Source: JBPRGG01 sp051418075 (lineage in GTDB: Bacteria > Bacteroidota > Bacteroidia > Cytophagales > Cyclobacteriaceae). Taken from it: a stretch of 8,823 nt of DNA. The notes under the pieces were generated by a model that saw only the letters and a list, made by a program, of their open reading frames with translations, made no database searches and was not told the origin of the DNA. Position numbers and translations under genes: made by a program. The stretch covers positions 1 to 8,823 of the forward strand of contig JBPRGG010000054.1 of assembly GCA_051418075.1 (NCBI GenBank). The letters are read 5' to 3'. Shown here piece by piece: positions 5,888 to 8,823 of the stretch (positions within the stretch are counted from its first letter, which is position 1; each line of letters starts with the position of its first letter).

Positions 5888-8017
5888 ATGAAAGTATTTG
5901 ATGACAAACACGTAAAAAATATAGTCCTGCTGGGAAGCGCCAAGTCTGGTAAAACCACGTTAGCTGAAACCATGTTGTTTGAAACTGGTCTGATTAATCG
6001 ACGGGGTAGCATTGAAGATAATAATACCATTTCTGATTTTCATGAAATCGAGCATGAAAGGGGAAACTCAGTTTATGCGACCACCATGCATGCCGAATGG
6101 AGAGACTATAAGATCAATATCATTGATACCCCCGGACTGGACGACTTTATCGGAGAAGTAGTATCTTCTACCCGGGTTTCAGATACTGCGGTGATGGTTA
6201 TAAATTCGCAATATGGAATTGAGGTAGGCACTGAATTGATCTGGAAGTCTATTCAGAGATTTAACCGGCCTATGATCTTTGCCATTAACCAGGTTGATCA
6301 CCAGAAGTCAAACTTTGAAGGAACCGTGGATTCTTTAAAAAACCGGTTTGGAAGTGCTGCTACCCTGATGCAGTACCCGGTAAACCAGGGAGAAAACTTT
6401 AACACCATCATAGATTTACTAAAAATGACTATGTATAAGTTTCCTAAAGATGGTGGTAAGCCGGAAAAATTAGATATTCCTGACCAGGAAAAAGAAAAAG
6501 CTGTTCAACTGCATAATGAACTGGTAGAGAAAGCAGCTGAAAATGATGAGTCACTGATGGAACTTTACTTTGAAAAGGGCAGCCTGGATGAGGATGAAAT
6601 GAGGCAGGGCATAAAGATTGGTATGATGAATCAGGAGTTGTTTCCCATTTTCTGTATGTCAGCCAAGAACAATATGGGTAGCGGTCGTATGATGAGTTTT
6701 ATTGATAATGTGGCTCCTGCAGCTAAAGAAATGCCAGCTGAACTTTCAGAGGATGGCAAGGAGATCTCAAGTGACAGTAAAAAACCTACTGTGCTTTTTA
6801 TGTTCAAGACCCTAGTGGAGCCTTATTTAGGGAAAATTAATTTTTTTAAGGTTTGTTCGGGCGAGGTAAAAGCAGGCATGGATCTGGTTAATTACCAGAC
6901 TAAAACCACTGAAAGGCTCAACCAATTATTCATTATGGATGGTAAAAACCGGAATCAGGTGGATAAACTGGTGGCGGGTGATATTGGAGCTACCTTGAAA
7001 CTGAAAGATACATTTACCAATCAGACCCTGCATGCCAAAGATATTGAAATCGCAGTGAAACCCATTGAGTTTCCACAACCCAGGATCCGCACTGCCATTC
7101 GTCCGGTGAGTAAAAATGATGATGAGAAACTTAGTGAGGCCTTAAAAGATATTCAGCAGGAAGATCCTACCATTAAGGTTCACTATTCCCGGGAGCTAAA
7201 ACAAATGATCCTGGAAGCGCAGGGTGAGTTACATATGTTGGTGAACCAGTGGAAACTTGAAAATATATACAACATCAAGATAGAATTCCTGAAACCGCGT
7301 ATTGCCTACCGTGAAACCATTCAAAAACCATCCAGCGCTTCTTACCGACATAAAAAGCAATCGGGAGGAGCCGGACAATTTGGAGAAGTATTTCTTAAAA
7401 TCGAACCTTATTATGAAGGAATGCCTGAACCTACTGAATTTAATGTGAGAAATAAAGATGAAGTAAAACTGGATTGGGGGGGCAAACTGGTATTTTATAA
7501 TTGCATTGTGGGAGGCGTAATCGATGCCCGGTTTATTCCATCTATTCTGAAAGGTGTTATGGAGAAAATGGAAGTAGGTCCTATCACCGGATCTTATGTA
7601 CGGGATGTAAGGGTAATGGTATACGATGGCAAAATGCACCCCGTAGATTCTAATGATATTTCTTTTAAAATTGCCGGCGCACAAGCTTTCAAACAGGCTT
7701 TTGAAATGGCTAATCCGAAGATCCTGGAGCCGGTCTACGATATGGAAGTATTTGTACCGGAAGAATTAATGGGAGATGTAATGACTGATCTGCAAACAAG
7801 GCGGTCAATCATAATGGGCATGGATTCTCAGGGTGGTTATCAGGTAATTAAAGCCAGAACGCCTTTGGCAGAATTGTATAAATACTCCACTTCTTTGAAA
7901 TCCCTGACTCAGGGTAAAGCAAGTTTTACCAGCACCTTTGCCGAGTATGTTCCGGTTCCGCCCGATATTCAGGTGAAGCTGGCGGAAGAGCATAAAAAAG
8001 AAGAAGCCGAAGTTTAA
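5888..8017 (+). CDS. Elongation factor G paralogue (EF-G2-like) with altered GTPase centre
   Basis: The product is 709 residues, full EF-G length with all five domains. The G domain departs from consensus. G1 is GSAKSGKTT (16-24) in place of GHIDAGKTT. The switch I motif is RGNS (58-61) in place of RGIT, so Ser stands for the magnesium-binding Thr. G3 is DTPGL (80-84), with Leu replacing the catalytic His. G4 is NQVD (134-137) in place of NKxD. G5 SAK (258-260) is kept. By contrast the parts that touch the decoding site look functional: QSGGAGQFGEV (491-501) in domain IV and HPVDSND with His584, equivalent to the His583 region of E. coli EF-G. The architecture matches Bacteroides EF-G2, which is reported to promote translocation without GTPase activity. 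I infer the same kind of factor here, probably used when GTP or energy is limiting. The sequence differs too much for the main fusA. The gene diverges from lepA and ends at its own terminator. Confidence 0.9.
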   Translation: MKVFDDKHVKNIVLLGSAKSGKTTLAETMLFETGLINRRGSIEDNNTISDFHEIEHERGNSVYATTMHAEWRDYKINIIDTPGLDDFIGEVVSSTRVSDTAVMVINSQYGIEVGTELIWKSIQRFNRPMIFAINQVDHQKSNFEGTVDSLKNRFGSAATLMQYPVNQGENFNTIIDLLKMTMYKFPKDGGKPEKLDIPDQEKEKAVQLHNELVEKAAENDESLMELYFEKGSLDEDEMRQGIKIGMMNQELFPIFCMSAKNNMGSGRMMSFIDNVAPAAKEMPAELSEDGKEISSDSKKPTVLFMFKTLVEPYLGKINFFKVCSGEVKAGMDLVNYQTKTTERLNQLFIMDGKNRNQVDKLVAGDIGATLKLKDTFTNQTLHAKDIEIAVKPIEFPQPRIRTAIRPVSKNDDEKLSEALKDIQQEDPTIKVHYSRELKQMILEAQGELHMLVNQWKLENIYNIKIEFLKPRIAYRETIQKPSSASYRHKKQSGGAGQFGEVFLKIEPYYEGMPEPTEFNVRNKDEVKLDWGGKLVFYNCIVGGVIDARFIPSILKGVMEKMEVGPITGSYVRDVRVMVYDGKMHPVDSNDISFKIAGAQAFKQAFEMANPKILEPVYDMEVFVPEELMGDVMTDLQTRRSIIMGMDSQGGYQVIKARTPLAELYKYSTSLKSLTQGKASFTSTFAEYVPVPPDIQVKLAEEHKKEEAEV

Positions 8018-8042
8018 TTTTAGGAAATTGATTTGTTTAATT

Positions 8043-8077
8043 AAAATGCGGACAAAAGAGGGTCCGCATTTTTTATT
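8043..8077 (+). terminator. Rho-independent terminator after the EF-G2-like gene, target of the intron
   Basis: An 11-bp stem pairs AAAATGCGGAC (8043-8053) with GTCCGCATTTT (8062-8072) around an eight-base loop, followed by TTATT. It begins 25 bp after the EF-G2-like stop codon. The group II intron starts five bases after the stem, so this hairpin probably also served as its insertion landmark. Confidence 0.93.
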
Positions 8078-8258
8078 GTGCGCCCGGCATGGGCGATAGC
8101 TATAGGGTGCAAGTCCCGAACACGCTTGGCAGTAGGAAGTGTTGGGCAAAGGCAGGGGTGTCCATCGCGAGGTGGAATCTGAAGGAAGCCGGAGGAAAAG
8201 TCCCGGCCTGACCAACAGAAACTGCATAAAAGGCCAAAGTGAACCGGATGCAGCTGGC

Positions 8259-8344
8259 GGAAACTATGGCCTCGGCTGACTTCTCACGGCAAGCTTTACT
8301 CCGGACAGTATCGGACTTTGGTTTGTATTGCAACCTTGTCCTTG
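8259..8344 (-). other. Segment resembling group II intron domain I/III on the opposite strand
   Basis: On the leftward strand this segment carries GCAATACAAACCAAAGTCC (ending at 8313) and GAGAAGTCAGCCGAGG with CCATAG (8285-8264). These resemble the ACAAAACAAAGTCC element of distal domain I and the AGAAGTCAGCAGAAGTCATAG element at the start of domain III in class C introns, and they occur in the correct order for the minus strand. An inverted intron piece inside a forward intron fits either an internal inversion or a second intron copy inserted in reverse and then trimmed. The comparison is from memory and exact breakpoints cannot be set. An uninterrupted minus-strand reading frame across it (starting at 8333) looks like translated intron RNA, not a gene. 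Confidence 0.5.
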
Positions 8345-8367
8345 GGTATCTCTACCCTGCGAACAGG
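8344..8367. repeat. Two adjoining small hairpins inside the intron relic
   Basis: GGGTA (8344-8348) pairs with TACCC (8353-8357) around TCTC. Overlapping its end, CCTG (8356-8359) pairs with CAGG (8364-8367) around CGAA. The two stems share bases, so only one can form at a time. They lie at the edge of the inverted intron segment and may be remnants of domain I or III stems. From 8371 to about 8435 the sequence is AT-rich, with nothing recognisable. Confidence 0.3.
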
Positions 8368-8426
8368 ATTAGGGCGGTACTTTCCCCTCATTATGGATGA
8401 TATTAGTTTTTCTTTGTTCTCAATAA

Positions 8427-8823
8427 GATAATCCTTTAGGGCAGAGAAGGCAGTTGGGCATCCCCACTGTAGTGGATAGATTAGTCCAGCAAGCCATAGC
8501 CCAGGTACTCACGCCGCTCTATGAACCCCAGTTCAGCGACCATATCTACGGGTTCAGACCAAAGCGTAACGCCCACCAGGCACTAAAGAAGTGCAGAGAT
8601 TATATCACAGCAGGCTACGGCTACGCAGTTGATCTGGACTTGGAAAAGTTCTTCGACAAAGTGGACCATAGCAAACTGATAGAAGTACTCTCACGCAAAG
8701 TCAAAGACGGTCGGGTAGTATCACTGATACACAAATACCTGAATGCCGGAGTGCAGAAAGGTGGAAACTTTGAAACCAACGAAATGGGAGTTCCCCAAGG
8801 GGGCCCACGTAGCCCTCTTTTGA
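8427..8823 (+). pseudogene. ltrA: Group II intron reverse transcriptase/maturase, N-terminally truncated, 3' end beyond window
   Basis: After an in-frame TAA (8424-8426) the frame is open to the window edge. Clear reverse transcriptase similarity starts at RRQLGIPTVVDRLVQQAI (from 8445; RT1/2 region) and continues with LYEPQFSDHIYGFRPKRNAH (RT2) and AVDLDLEKFFDKVDHSKL (RT3, first catalytic Asp). It ends in GVPQGGPRSPLL (RT4), cut by the window edge. The catalytic YADD box, the maturase domain and the rest would follow to the right. A complete protein would need about 80-90 residues before RQLGIP (RT0 and the start of RT1, usually ending in a PKPDGG-like stretch). Those are absent, and no start codon is placed to supply them. 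The usual Leu in GGPLSPLL is Arg here. The frame is otherwise undamaged, so the truncation may be recent. The protein normally helps its intron splice and copies it into new sites; this copy is probably inactive unless helped by another. Confidence 0.85.

Larger units (their letters stand above)
8078..8823 (+). mobile_element. Group II intron, class C (IIC) type, rearranged, runs off the right edge
   Basis: The 5' end GTGCGCCCGGCATGGGCG (8078-8095) is a typical bacterial group II intron start. The following CTATAGGGTGCAAGTCCCGAA and GGGGTGTCCATCGCGAGG, then TGGAATCTGAAGGAAGC, match the order and wording of domain I in class C introns such as that of Oceanobacillus iheyensis, as I remember it. 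Position agrees: class C introns insert just downstream of intrinsic terminators, exactly as here. Similarity in the forward direction is clear to about 8257 (CCGGATGCAGCTGGC). Normal forward intron sequence then stops. The next ~90 bases resemble intron sequence on the other strand, followed by AT-rich filler, and the reverse transcriptase resumes at about 8445 lacking its N-terminal part. The catalytic domains V and VI and the 3' boundary lie outside the window. As seen, the copy is unlikely to splice by itself. Confidence 0.9.

Noticed and set aside
7229..8227. Leftward open frames of 140-151 codons opposite the end of the EF-G2-like gene and the intron
   Set aside because: They are antisense to a strongly supported protein and to intron RNA, have low-complexity or unlikely composition, and show no family motif.
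8100..8333. Leftward reading frame of 77 codons starting MQYKPKSDTVRSK over the intron
   Set aside because: It overlies intron RNA sequence recognisable on the plus strand (8100-8257) and intron-like sequence on the minus strand; the translation resembles no protein and is best explained as structured RNA read as codons.

Overview
The window looks like chromosomal DNA of a Bacteroidota bacterium, probably of the Cytophagales type; the rank below phylum is a guess. The evidence is a bTHX ribosomal-protein gene, a conserved hypothetical protein that I know only from this phylum, a second EF-G of the Bacteroides EF-G2 kind, a tRNA without encoded CCA, few Shine-Dalgarno sequences, and upstream elements resembling the Bacteroidota promoter TTG-N18-20-TAnnTTTG.

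Layout. Positions 1-835 are a leftward group: a gene for small ribosomal protein bTHX (42 codons), a CYTH-domain phosphohydrolase/cyclase-like protein, tRNA-Pro(CGG) and a strong intrinsic terminator. Diverging from bTHX, a conserved hypothetical protein with a WGHMGSCNCGH motif runs rightward, followed by an exported MORN-repeat protein. Positions 2258-5577 are a leftward cluster transcribed as lepA (EF4), folD, queE with very tight spacing. A 310-bp intergenic region separates lepA from a rightward gene for an EF-G paralogue whose G domain lacks the catalytic histidine and has an altered NKxD motif, while its ribosome-contacting domain IV is intact. That gene ends at a strong terminator, and a group II intron of class C type begins five bases after the terminator stem and runs off the window edge.

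Themes. Translation dominates: a ribosomal protein, a tRNA, two translational GTPases (EF4 and EF-G2-like) and a tRNA-modification enzyme (QueE, 7-deazaguanine/queuosine pathway). FolD supplies formyl-tetrahydrofolate, which is also used to make initiator fMet-tRNA. The two GTPase genes diverge from one shared intergenic region.

The most notable signals are (1) the EF-G paralogue with a probably impaired GTPase centre, and (2) the terminator-targeted intron, which is internally scrambled: its 5' domain reads forward, a following segment resembles intron domain I/III on the opposite strand, and the reverse transcriptase resumes forward without its N-terminal part. I found no CRISPR array, defence island or clearly new multi-gene system.
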